The notes under the pieces were generated by a model. That model was not told the origin of the DNA. It made no database searches and was given only the letters and a program-made list of their open reading frames with translations. Positions 39,801 to 53,900 of a DNA stretch of 64,000 nucleotides are shown here, piece by piece. The position numbers were made by a program, and so were the translations under genes. The stretch spans positions 9,000,650-9,064,649 of the forward strand of contig OZ037772.1 of the NCBI GenBank assembly GCA_964035545.1, written 5' to 3'. Source of the DNA: Bugula neritina. Taxonomy: Eukaryota; Bryozoa; Gymnolaemata; Cheilostomatida; Bugulidae. The first letter of the stretch is position 1. Every line of letters starts with the position of its first letter.

Positions 39801-42800
39801 GATGTTATCCAGCAAAAACTTATTGAGTTTTATAAAGCGTATTATTATTGCTATCAATGACCTCTGTTAGAATGTTATTTAAAGATTAGTTCATTAGAGT
39901 GGGGAGTTCAAAGAGGTGACAAAACTTGACAAATAATCTTCAGTGTTTCGATTTAATGCTTTGATGACTAAAATATTGAAAGATAACTGAATATGTCAGC
40001 ATAAATAATGTATTGCATGTGGATTATTACCTACTTTATGTGGAGACAAATCCAAAGTAACGGTGAACACAAAATTACATTGCTGTATTGGAGCTGAAAT
40101 TTTAGACTAAGAGTAGTCTCCTCTATGACAAATCTTGCAAGGGAGAACTCAGCCTTGCATCATGGGTCATTTAAATTTGATTTAATTTTACCTATAGAAA
40201 CTTACACTAGTTTACAGAATGAAAATTGTCTTCTCATTTCTACAAAATATTATGGAGGGAAGCTATAGATGCATCTAGGAGCAGTAGTGGAGAATTTGAG
40301 ATAGCCATAGTTCTTAAACTTTTTTATTAAACTGTGATTTGGGGCGTGGATTAAAATTCTTGAGAGAACACAACTTCTTTTGCTACATTTCTAATCTAGA
40401 ACACAGGCTTTTTTCAATTTCTCAATTACTGCAACTATCTCGCTATATATGGTACACTACAAATATGGCAATGCTAATCAAAGACAAAATAGCACCAGAG
40501 TATCCATTAAATTTTTGCGTGAGGGCAGCCATTAAAATGACAATGTGATCAGTTTTTGAAAAATAATCATGCTAGTTCGAGTAACGAACACAGAGAAATC
40601 TTATTTTTAGCTTTAGTTAAAAAAATCCACTGTGTAGAATACATTTATTAGCTAAGGAAAATAATTATTTGCAGATGAGCAGTAAGGTTAGGCATTATTT
40701 GGAATTGAAATCATGAGTAAGTATAGAGTTAAGTATGAAAAAGGAAGTGCTGGTGTGCGGGTGTGAAAGTTCAAGGCAATTAGTAATAAAGACAAATAAT
40801 TGTAAGTTTAACTTCATCACATCATTCTCATTTTGACTCTGAGCCGTTCACAAGTATACTACTTGTTTTTCAAATACTGTAATCATAATGATTAATGATA
40901 ATAGTTAATTTAGACACTAAATATTTTTATTTTATGACTCTGACCATAATAACAGTGAAATTACATACATTTCTATTAACGAAAATATTTGTTAATTACG
41001 AAGGCTTATAGATAATTTAATATGCCATGGTGTATTTCTGACTAGAAAATTGTACATTCAAACTTGCATGACTATTTTTAAATTGTTATTGGAATTAGAA
41101 ATGCACCTAATTAAACGGGCTAAGAAGTTTCTCTAGAGTCACGTGACCAGCTGCACCAACTGCCCCCACCAGCTGCGTGCATAACAATAGTATATTAAAC
41201 CGAACCGTTCTATAAGCCGCTAGGAGTTGGAGGTGATTGAACGTAGTAGTTGGAGTTCTTGAGTTTGGAGTTTATTGAAAGTCCCTAACTCCAAACTCTA
41301 GAACCACAAACTACTGTACTCAGTAACCCTCAACTCGGAGCTGCTTATAAAACCATTCTATTAAACCACTTAATGGTAAACAGGGCCTTGCTATTGGTGG
41401 ATACTACTTGGTTTGAGGCCGGTCGGTTGATTCTTTGCGGCCTTCGGCCATATTGGGGAGATATTTGGTATTTGTGACCAAGGCTTTAATTTTCAATTCT
41501 ATTCCAGAATGGTAGTGATAAGTAAAAATTTAAGAGGTATTCAAATTGTGAATTTTAAAGATGTACAGGTAAGTAAAATCTAATTGTTTTAATTATTTGA
41601 TTTTAAATAAGAATTGTTTTCCCAGTAATTCACCAGTTAAAATAACACAAAGGTTAAGGAAAGGTCACACTCTATAATATGGCAATTCAAACTATAAAGT
41701 GTTTTAAAAATTTCTGAAAACCCCCACGGTAACAAAAGGACTTGACTATTAGTAAGACTGAAAAGGGTTCAGTATTGTTAAGAATGATTTTTTAAAAAAA
41801 GAATGAATGCCTCTTGGAAGGTCACGACCTCTTTTACTAAGACTCAGAAGCTTCAGGCAATTACATTCATGCAGTATTGAAATATCAAGAAATATCTTGG
41901 CTGTCAACTAAGTACAAATTCGAAGTTGTATGCCCCACATATATGGCTATACTGTATATTTGTACTCGTACATGGATGTCTTCAATTAATTTGTAAGCAT
42001 TTGGTTTAAGGAGCATTATTGGAATAATACTGATTATTGATAACTTTTCACATGTCATTCTTAGCTACTGCAATACACAGAATAACCACTGAGATAGTCT
42101 AAAAGTTTGAAACACAGGCTATGCCCACTGTCAAGTGAAAACAAAATAAAAAAGCTTTCCTGCTATAAATATATTAAATAAAATACTAAACACCAGAACA
42201 GTAAAATAGGCTATTCCCAACAAAACAGTAATAATTTATAATGCAACTTGACATTTAAACAAAACATTTACATTGTTATAATTCACAGTTGTATTAAAAT
42301 ATTATAAAATAATATAACAACGACTATAGTGAACTTTCACCCCTAAGCATAAACTTGAGCTGCATTAAACTCAAATTTAATTATATTTATTTATTTAATT
42401 ATTTTTTTAATTATATTATATAAATATGGCCTATTATATAATAATTAAAGTTCTTCTTAATATCAATATGACAAACCTCATTCTTAACTGTAATTAAGTT
42501 GACAATAAAATAATATCTTCATGAAAATGAAACTAAAACAAGATTGTATTAATTTAATCCAAGTTTGATTCAAATTAAATTCATCAGTACATTTATATAT
42601 ATTAAAAATAATTAATTTACTATTATCTATATGCTTTTCTTCCACACGAAACAATTTGATGGAATGATATTGGCTGCAGAAGGAAAACCAATTTATAGAG
42701 TTTACTATTTACTGGTTTTGATTACTTTACAAGTCGTTATTAAATAAGTTACTACACAACCAATGATAGAAATTATAAACTTAATAATAATATTATATTC

Positions 42801-44967
42801 CAAATATACCCCTGAATCCTATAGAACAGATCGCAAAATGGTGTTTATGAGAAATTCGATAAAGTAACAAAAATCAAATTTGTATTTCTGAGGAACATTA
42901 AAATAATTTGTATTGTACTCACTTGCCCAAACTGCAAAGTTTAACATTATTTGCATATTGTTTATCAGTAAACCCTTTCAAACTTGGTTATTTTATTCTG
43001 GTTTTATTTCAAACATACATGAAGTGCTGCAGAGAAATTCTAAACTATGGAGGTGGGCGTGGAGTTGCCGACCCGATATCTTGAGTTTTAGCGGGAGTTC
43101 AAAGCAGCAACCACCCTAACAAAAAATTTATAAACTGAATTATAAACTTAAGCTAAAAAGAGTTGTGTTTTGTAATGGCCATACCATACCAGCATTTTGT
43201 TTTATAATAAGAATTATTTATTTGGGGAAAACTTGGCAAAAACACTAAAAGAAGATATTAAAAAAATTCTACCAACATTTGTGTCAATAAAACCATACTT
43301 ACCCATTAGCACTGAGCTGACAGATAAATTAGTAGCAAGAATTAATGCTAGCAAAGTCTGAGCCCACGAATGGGCTGCATTTGCCAAGACCAACTGAGAA
43401 TGTAAATGTGTAAGGATTGATTTTATAGAATAGGCACATATGGTTTTATCGAATGCTAAAAATAACACGTGGTATAAAATGGTTGTTTCTAAATAAGATG
43501 TCCAATGATAAACTTTCTCAGTTATACACATAGTGGGGATAACCCTACAATTGAACGACAGAGGGCTAACATAATCTTGAATTTAAATCAACTTGAATAT
43601 GGCAATGCACAATACCCTAACTATATGCTACACACTATGTATCACATACTATTGGTACATATGCAGATCCTAAAAAAATTATAATATCAACCAGTTTCAA
43701 ATGTGTTCAAATTTAAATAAAATTTGCAACTCAAAAAATGTTTTTCTAACATTTATTTTTTCGGTTAAAAATGAAGTAGTGTTATAGTTACAAACATCAC
43801 TTGACCTCCCAGTTACTATAAGATGAAACCCTTTATCTACACTTATATTATCAGCTGCAAAAATAGAAAAAAAAGTAGCAAAACTTGCTTAATACTAAAA
43901 CTAGTTGAAACTAGGAATTTTACAATGCGTATAAGCTCATAAGCCAGTCTCAGTTAACGACACAAATTATGGACAGTTGAAAAGCTTATTGGTGCTAAAC
44001 TATGCGTTTTGCAACATTATTGATAGCGAAATCAGAGTGGCATATATTAGGAGTGTTGACATTAGGTAATCTTACGAAATCATATGGGCGCCATTATGCC
44101 GAGATTGGTACCGTGAGTTTATATAAGTTATAAAGGAAAAATTTTGTCACTTTTGTTATTTTATTTTTTTTCTATTTTATGTGTACATTTTTTTAGTTTT
44201 GTTTATTGGTAAAGTTTTTAAACACATTTTTTATGCACATAAAATTTTTAAAAAAATTAAAACTCAATCATGCACGTAAATACAAAGCTATAAAGTTGAA
44301 GCTTAGCTGTGATTACAATGTGAATATGAATTGAATAATGCTTGCAATAACCATTCTACACAAAATACGTTACAGTTGCTATAAATGTAAGACTAGTAAA
44401 CTGGATGCAAATAGGCACGGTAATACTACTTAAGTTATGCTATTTTTGAAATTTGTAGTAAATATTTGGCATGTATATATATATAATATATAATATATTA
44501 TGTATTATTATATTATATTATATATATATATATATTATAATAATATATTATACATTAATATAATATATATTATATATATATAATGTCATATATAATATAT
44601 ATATATATATTATAATAATACATTATATATGATATTATTATATATATATAATATATATAATATAATATATAATATAATAATATATTATATATATAATATA
44701 TATAATATAATATTATAATATATATATATATTATATATGATATTATTATATATATATATAATATATATATATAATATAATATTATAATATATATATATAT
44801 ATTATATATGATATTATTATATATATATAATATATATTATATTAATGTATAATATATTATTATAATATATATATATATATAATATAATATATAATATAAT
44901 AATACATAATATATTATTATAATATATATATATAATATAATATAATAATACATAATATATTATTATA

Positions 44968-44998
<31 letters not shown>

Positions 44999-47900
44999 AC
45001 ATGCCAAATATTTACTACAAATTTCAAAAATAGCATAAATTAAGTAGTATTACCGTGCCTATTGGCATCCAATTTACTAGTCTTACATTTATAGCAACTG
45101 TAACGTATTTTGTGTAAAATGGTTATTGCAAGTATTATTCAATCCATATTCACGTTGTAACCACAGCGAAGCTTAAACTTTATAGCTTTGTATTTACGTG
45201 CATGATTGAGTTTTAATTTTTTTTTAAATTTTATATGCATTGAAAATATATTTAAAAACTTTACCAATAAACCAAATTAAAAAAAATGGACACATAAAAT
45301 AAAAAAAAAATAAAATCCCAAAAGTGGCAAAATTTTTCCTTTATAACTTATATAAACTAGCGGTACCGATAGCGGCATTATGATTTTTCATGGTTTAAAG
45401 TCAACACTCCTAAATATACCACACCGAGCAAAATCAGAAGGAGAAAATGGCAAAACAGGAATGGTTGACATAGAGGAGTTTCCTGTCTATCGAGATCTGC
45501 AGCGAGATTGTACAATGCTGGAGTTGCTTCCCCTTTTGCAAGTTCTACATATTATAAAAGTTTACTAAATGTTTCTAGGTCACCCGCCTGTAAGGTCAAG
45601 GTCGAATAAAAAGACATTCGGTTTTTTTCAATTACTACCCACTGCTGTAGAACTACTAATACTTTATGTTTTAAAAATTGATGGTAATTTTTCGCTTAGT
45701 AAAATGAGGTCAGTTCCTGGCAACAGATAAATTTTTATACCTCTTTTTCATGAGAGCGAGCGACCTAGCCCAGATCGATTTGCTTCGGATCGAACTTTGA
45801 CCTATGCCCCGAACTCGTCTCCGATTGGCTGCAGCCGCTGGTACAGGAAACTCATACGCTGGTACAGAAACTCATACGCTGGTACAGAAACTCATACGCA
45901 CTCGCAGAAACAACTTTCAAGGTAGCTAGTAGTATACCTAGAATTCTGAACAGTTCGGGATGTAAGTTCCCAATACATAATATACATCAGTTCTGCGCAG
46001 GTTTACGAAGGTGGAGGAAATATATTCTTCAGACGTTGATTCCACCTGGTTGAGAGATGAACCAGGTCAGATGTAGACTAGTTCACAGAACCATATGTAT
46101 ATTCCAGAAACCACAGTTCTGGTGTTACAGCAATCACCAATCCTAGACTCAATAGTGTAGTTACTTTTCAACTTAGTGGAATACATTTAAAAAACCGTTC
46201 GTACTAATAGACTGCCACCTTGGTTCGAAGGTTTCAAAAATTGGGGTTTGTCATTTTCAAAATTATTTTGTCATGTGAAATAAGCAACTACGTGTCTACT
46301 ACATCATCGGAGGAGTCTTACTAAACCAAATTAACATTACCATACAATAAAAAAAGAGAATAGAAGAATCCTGATTCGTCTTAAAAAATCATTCTATTAA
46401 GATTTCAATTATGTTTCAGTTTTTTACAATAATAATATCATGATTCTAGTATTTAGTTGAGACTTTGCATAGTATTCTGTTCAATAAATTGTTGACTACT
46501 CCCTTTATAAGACTTTTTTTACAAAATATAAATACAATTAAATAATAGCTCAGTAGTTTGGTAAGTGACACCAAATTTTTCTAAGAGTCAAGGTTATTTA
46601 CTGTCTCATCCGTGACAACTTGAAACCAATAAGTTTGTCATATTTCAATTTGATATATTTTATTGGACTATCTGAACTTGTAATACAACAGCAGGTTGTA
46701 AAATATTCAGCAGTAAGACTGAAAAGAACTCAAAACAACTAACTCTATCACTATCAGTGACCCAGTGACTGAGTCACACTAGCAACTGAGTGACTAAAAA
46801 TACAATTACACAACATATCCCAACACTCAGCCTTCCTAGATCAAGTACAATGTAATCATTAGTGCATATTTTTATTACTAGTTAGATTATGGTGATTCAA
46901 AATGAGATGAAAATTATCAATGTGATTGAAAGAATTCTGTTGACTATGAAATGTGTTGAATACTACTATCTTCATGAATATTAGCATGAGCATCCAGTTC
47001 AGTTTTACTGTGTTTATCATAATGATAATGGGAATCACTCATCAAATCAGGGTGAATAGGTCTCCTAATATAAGAGACGGATTCTGATTTATATGAGTCT
47101 TCGTTATTAGAGCAAATATGCAAGTTTTTTTTTTATATATTTGGTCAAAAGTGAAAGAAAAAAGTATATATAACAGAAAAAGGAAAATATCAATGACAAG
47201 GATCTATGGCGCAATAGTGCTGCAAAGAGTTACAACAGATTATTGACATTAGTTGAGATTTGAACTTGTTTTAAATAATGTTTCATTTTAACGACATTTT
47301 CTGATGTAAATCAATACGCTGACAGCATTCTGAATAGTAGATTTAATTAACTATTTCAGCAGCAGGTAATGAAAAGCTGTTTTAAATACATTTGCTTCTG
47401 CAGAAAATAAAAGAAACGTATTAGTTTGAAAGGCCAGCTGCCTGAATTATTAATGCTGTAAGTTAAATGTATTACATTTGCAGTTCAAGGAACTCAACGC
47501 ACGCGAACTAACCACATACCGTCCTGAACTAACTATATACTGTCCTACGAGGTATAGCTTAGTAATGGCGATTATTTACTCAAAATTGAAACTTATCTTA
47601 GCTATAATCTACATCTTGAAGGTCGGATGCTCAAACAACTTTGTTTTATAATAAATTGTTTTATAATATACAAAACTAATACTAGGTATAGCTGACTTTT
47701 ACTGCACGATATTCTAAGCTGCTGAAACACGTAGTGGATTTGCCTAATCACAGAAAACTTAAACTTTTACCTAATAAAAAGCACCTCAACTATATTTAAC
47801 TGTCAAACTAATAAGTTTGCAAATACTCATGTCTAAATCCACCATTACAAAAGGGGCAGTGGTAACATCTGCATATGAGAACGGTGTTTTTGCGAATCCA

Positions 47901-50900
47901 GACTGTAATTACGTAACTCGAGTCTCACAACTAGTAATTAAGTAGCCGTTAGTAACACTCGTGGGGATGAGAACTTTCTCAAGATTCTCGCACCAATATT
48001 GCTATATACTCAGACTAAGACAAATCAATATTTGTGTCATAATAAAGGAGTAATGTGCTAATGAGGTGCCGATATTTCCAGTCACAACACCCAAATAACC
48101 ACAGCAGGTGGCAAGGGTTTCATCCCAGTTAGACGACATTTTTATTTTGGTACAATCTGTAGTTCTGTACTTGCATATAATATATACCTATTTAACTGTT
48201 GAATTGATTGCAAAAGATGGAATAGTTGATAAGAATTATTTGGAATAATAATATTCTAATTTCCCCTGAAATATGTTTTTTTCAAAAAGCAAGTATAGAA
48301 AATGCAAAATTAATAAGTTAATGCAAATTAACGGAACTTATTTATGTGCTAAATAGCGAACAATTGATCCAAATTTATTTAAATATACATATATTTCAAT
48401 AATATTCAAATAAATTGATCATAAAATAAATATAATTATATTGCACTGAAATAAATAAATAGCGTCTAACTGGGATGACACCATGGAAAGTAGTAACTAA
48501 TCAGGTACAACTTTCAGGAGTTGTACTCTCTTTATAACACCTAAGGTAGATTTCCAACATATAACTTATATTTCCCAATAACATAGGACATGTAAAACCC
48601 TTTAGTAAAGAGAATTTTGAATATGATGAAATTTAGTTCATTGGCTGGAACTGAATGTTTCCACAAGCAGCTTCCAGTTGGTGGTGAAGGATGATTTTAA
48701 TTGGGGGGGGGGGTCTGCTGTTAGAAGTTATGTCTCCAACTCCAAACCCCCCTTAAACTACTGCAATCATTCATCACCAACTTCGAGTTGCTTATAGAAC
48801 CATTCGCCATGTGCGCAAATCAATCATTTGCTGTATTTGAGCAGCAGAGTTACTGTTTTGCCATCCCCTGCCCGTTTTTCCGCCAAATGCTGGTTTTTAG
48901 TAATAAAAAGCATCACTTGTACTTATTATAATTACCAGAATCAGGAATGCAAATAGGTTATGAATTTTAAACTATTCGAAATGATCTTATCTAAAGTTGA
49001 CACTGATCTCTACAGCGGAGAGAAAAAGTAGGGCAACTCCCTAGGAAAAACTACATTACTTTTTATTATCGTACAATATTATTTTTCTTCAACATAATGA
49101 AGCAAAAATCTATAAACTAATATTGATAATATATAGATCAATAGGCCTTATATATATTTACTGCACCACTTAATAGCTATCAACTATAGAATGACATAAT
49201 GTTACATATGCTATTCTCCAAAATTTCGACACAACCAGCTCAATAATATGTGGAATAGAGCAGAATATTTTAATCAAAAGAACATAACTCCTACACCTAA
49301 CAGATTGAAATAATTGTTACTATCTTTAGTAGTCAACATCAAACATCGCCTGGGGCTGCATCTAACATTTACTGTCAGTTCCATTTACTAACACTCCCTT
49401 TGATATTACAAGTCTAGTTATAGATACAAAGTTCAAGGTTAACGCTGGAATAAAGTTCAATATGAGCTAAAAGTACAAAGAATAATACTCTTGGAACATT
49501 TCTTGGTAAAAGGTTTAAAATACAGCAACGGGAGGAAATAACTCCACTTTTGTTTTGTCACATAAATAAAATATGCCAATTGAATTATTAGCTTTTCTGT
49601 ACAAGATATGGATCAAAAGATTAAGTTTAATTGAATTGCAGAAGTGCGAAGGTGGCAGTTGATTTAATATAAGGCAGTATACGTGCAACTTTATCTCGTC
49701 CAATAGAAACACACAAACCAATTCATTTTCTGAAGTTTGCATCAACATGAATATGAAAATATCATCAAATATGTTAACACAGTGACATGTGTAGACCTCC
49801 AATAATTTAGAATATTAATATCATTGACAAATTTATTTATATCAAAATTGTTATTAGCATAGCTGAGCCCATATACTCTATAGAGTTCCGTTATTGAAAT
49901 ATACTTTCAGAGATTGTATTAAAATTGTTTTTACAACTTAAATGAGAAAAATTACTTCTTGAAAATTAAAAAATGAAGCTGTTTACAATCCTGCTTTGCA
50001 ACAGCATTGTCAACTACAGCCCCTCAACTAAGCCTATGATATAATCAAAAGTTAAATGCATTATCTGCTGCTACTTCAGTGTACCTAACTTCAGCCAATT
50101 ACAACCTCTTTCTACATACAGATTAGGAGAGCCTGTGAAATCAGAATGGTTTTAAGCCTAATAGCTACAGTGCTCTCTCCGTATCCCACAAAGTCTGAAA
50201 CTCCAATTCATGACATAGTAGAATACCAGATTTAACTCGGGGATTTGTCAAAATTTGTCCCTATACATGTGCATAAGCCACAAAACAGGGGTCCAAGCCC
50301 TTCTGGTGATCTGTGGAGATTAGTAATCCGTGAGATATGGAGGGAGCATTGTATTTTGAATCCCAACGAAAACTTACACACACTCTGATACATCAGAAAA
50401 TGCAACTTTTTCCACCATTTTGTGACTAGAAAAACACACAAGTGAACAAAAGTTCTGGAAGTTTGAACCCTACCAATTCTATGACTTTCAACACTCGAAC
50501 AGCATACTATTTGAACCTGGCTTCTATTTTCAGTCTTTACATGGCAAACTTGCGGGAAGATATATTTTACTTTTTAAAAAGGAAATCATTGAGCTAACAC
50601 CTTGAAAACAGTTTGGCAGGCAAATACACCAGTAAACCACCAAATTGTATTGACAATTGCTAAATATGTATAGGACAGTATAATGTATTGTGAGTAGTGA
50701 CATAACCCTGCAATGTATATTACTATAACATATAAATCTCTATAATATTCAATAGTATAATATATGTTGCTCTAATATACAATAACATAATATATATTAC
50801 TATGATAGATGTTGCTCTGATATACAATACTATAATATACATAACACTATAATATATAATACTATAATATATAACACAATGTAACTTTATGGTAATGTAG

Positions 50901-53900
50901 CTTCACAAATGCTATATTAGGAAGTCTTCACATCGGCTTGTTTTGTGGTTTAATACTATATTTGTTACATTCAGTTATCAGGTTAAAACGTTCATATGGG
51001 AAGGAGAGGCATTCATAATGGAGTAAGATATTCATGTTTAAAAGAATGGTTTAAAACCAAGTTTGGATATCTACACAATGTTATATATAAATGTAAAGTA
51101 TACAATATCGATCCTATGATATAATTTATCCAAAAGGCATTTTATTTAATACCCTCTAATGACACGTCACATGACCATGCCACATGACCTACGAACTTGA
51201 CCAATCAAGAAGCAACGACACAACTTTATCAGAATTGACTAAATATCCCGTAGAAAAGACAACACCGAAAACCAAAATTAAAAGTAGAAAACTTACGGAA
51301 TCAAACTCCTCAGACACAGGCAGTGGTTCACTGCGCCGCCTCTTTCTGGCAGCATACACAGTTTTAAGTTTTTTGTAACTCATTTTCCACAGTCTGTCAG
51401 CCATCTAATCCATTTAATATCCACAAGTCAGCCAAAAAATAAACTCAACAAAAATCAGCTTGAAGTGAAATTGCGCCTAGAAAGTGGTTTTCGGAATCTC
51501 TGATTTAGTGTCAGCAAAATAGAGAGAGACGTGTTTAAGACAGCAGAGTTCCAATAAATCTATAGATATGCCAAGGGAAGAGTTTATACATGGTTCGTTT
51601 CCGAAGGGGTAGTAATTTTTATAACAACGTAAATCTAGTTAATGATTTACGTCTGCAGAGTTAAAAATAGCACAGCAGCAAGCTGCCTTGTTTAGCATGA
51701 GAGGGCCAGGTTTTTAGACTGGTAATTAAGGGTGCTTCTTGGCGCGTCCCAATTAGTGGCTAGGGAACTTTGGCTATAGATGTGATAATTAAGATTGCTT
51801 TAAGATGAAGGAACACATAGAGTAGCTGCTAATTTGCAAGCTTGAATAAGCAGACGAGAGAATTCTTATCACAAGGAGAACATACTTTCACATCTAAATA
51901 CTAAATAAATAAATACTAATTAGGAACACCTTTTTTATTGAATTTCCACATACTATTTGTCTCAGTTTTATTGTACAGGTAAAAAGGGGCAGTCCTTACA
52001 GCATGATCATAATAACTAGCAAAATATTGAATTAATTCAATTATTACTATACATGTATCCTTAACTAACTGCTTAACTTTTTGCTTATTAGATTATTTTT
52101 ATAAAAATGGTAAATAGAGATAAATTTCAGTGTAAAAGAAAACACAAACTTATTAAAGTAGTTCATGAGCTACATGTTTGTGTCAAGTTTACATTTTGCA
52201 AATACTAGTAAAAACAAAAATTTTACAAAATAGTGGAAAGCTCTTGAAAATATTATTTGGATCATGGGAAGATTTGTTTAAAAATCTATTTAATCTTATG
52301 CCGTTACAAAAATAATTTTTATTCCGCTCACTGCCTAGTCAATATTTGTTTCCGCTCAGAACATGTTGGCAGGTCTGTAGTCTATTATATTGTACACGTG
52401 TTGGCAGGTGTGTGGCAGGTGTTAGCATGTACTTCCTCAACTGGCCAATTACCATGGTCATCTTATTTAAGGGCCTAATTTTAGAACAGAAAGGGGAAGG
52501 AGATTTGTAAATAAACAATGCCTCCCCAATTACTTCAGCAATTCAGAATTTGCTTCAACTAAACTGGAAAACTGACTGCAACCATAAAGTTGGTCGAAAG
52601 GTCTGAAGGAAATTGCATAATAGTTGCACTGGCACACAATGAGGTGTATAATGGTAATGAACTGAATTGATGGCCTAGGTATATCGTAGGAAGTTTTATG
52701 GTGTAGTAGTGCAGAAGCGCACATTTTATGCAAGAAAATCGCTGAACCTATCTATTACCTGTTGAATTTTTTTTATAATTATTTATATATATGAGCATAA
52801 TAGCAATGTAAAATACACTAAAAGTTCAACCAGAATGACAATTTTTATAACCATGAAACAATAAATGTGCCTTGATTACAAAATTAATAAAACCCGGTTA
52901 ATCAAAGAGCCTCATATACTTGCATTTGACACTTGTCTGTGCACATGCCAAGAACCTGCAAGCACCTTGCAATAGGCAATTACATGCAGATTGCAGCCAC
53001 TGACAGGAGCTGCAGGCAATAATGTGTAGTAATTCACTTCTGACATCACATAGAAGTGCACATTGGGATATGAAGTAGTGAGAGCAATAGAATAGCTATT
53101 ACCACAGCCTACTCAACTGAAGAGTGTATATTCCACTCAGTGAGCTTTATTACAAGTGAGATTAGGAGGTCATATAAATGTCAATCTACCCCACAATACA
53201 TCTATTAGATAAGTTTCCCATCAGATAACAAACTCAATATCCTTAACACTACGTGGTGGGGGGGGAGGGACATTCAATGATATATAAATTTTGGAAAAAA
53301 ATTCCTTCAACAAGAAAAATATACAAATAATTAAATCAAAATCTAACCTCGATAAATATAAAACTTAATTGTCAACTACGGCAAGGCTCATGATATTAAT
53401 CTAAAGCACTCAAAGTTGTACACAGCTTAAAGAAATTAGACAAATGTAATATTCAATAATGGAAAGCATTATGTTGAATTATTCTTTAATATATACAGCA
53501 TATATATAGAAATTTCAATGTTATACATGTCACAGCAAAACACAGTGATTGCGTTCAGAGGCTGATAATAAAAATAATAAGGCAGCGAAATTGTGTTGAT
53601 ATAATAGGAATTATCTGCCCATCAACTACTTGAAATGCAAACCAACTTCAATGTGCAAAAACAAGCTGCAGAGCAATAGCCAATAGTAGACTGAAATGTG
53701 CAACACTGACCAATCAAATGTATGGACACAAAATGAGCAACACAAATCAAGAGTGCCACAGCCAATCACACGAGCTGTAGCAAATAACTTACTTCATCTA
53801 ACAGAGTGCTATGCCAAAACGGCAGCTAAGAACATTAGAGTGTTAAGGTTAGTAGAAAACATAATAGCATTAGTATAATAATGTACTAACACAGGGTTCA

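Larger units (their letters stand above)
36819..51296 (-). other. 14.5-kb intron of the RGS3-like gene
   Basis: The largest intron in the window. It contains M2 MITEs (37562, 40268), M1 MITEs (41206, 48654), a 35/70-bp tandem array (39132-39260), the foldback with a TA core (44036-45426), a GC-richer block at 45740-45910, an M3 MITE (50166) and AT repeats (50690-50882). A possible isolated exon at 43303-43374 is not in phase with this gene. Otherwise featureless AT-rich DNA. Confidence 0.6.

Noticed and set aside
44817-45002. Ile/Tyr-rich 61-codon frame
   Set aside because: TA satellite translation.
51404-51404. ATG at the start of the post-PH exon as a gene start
   Set aside because: It directly follows a good acceptor and is in phase with the PH exon, so it is better read as internal.
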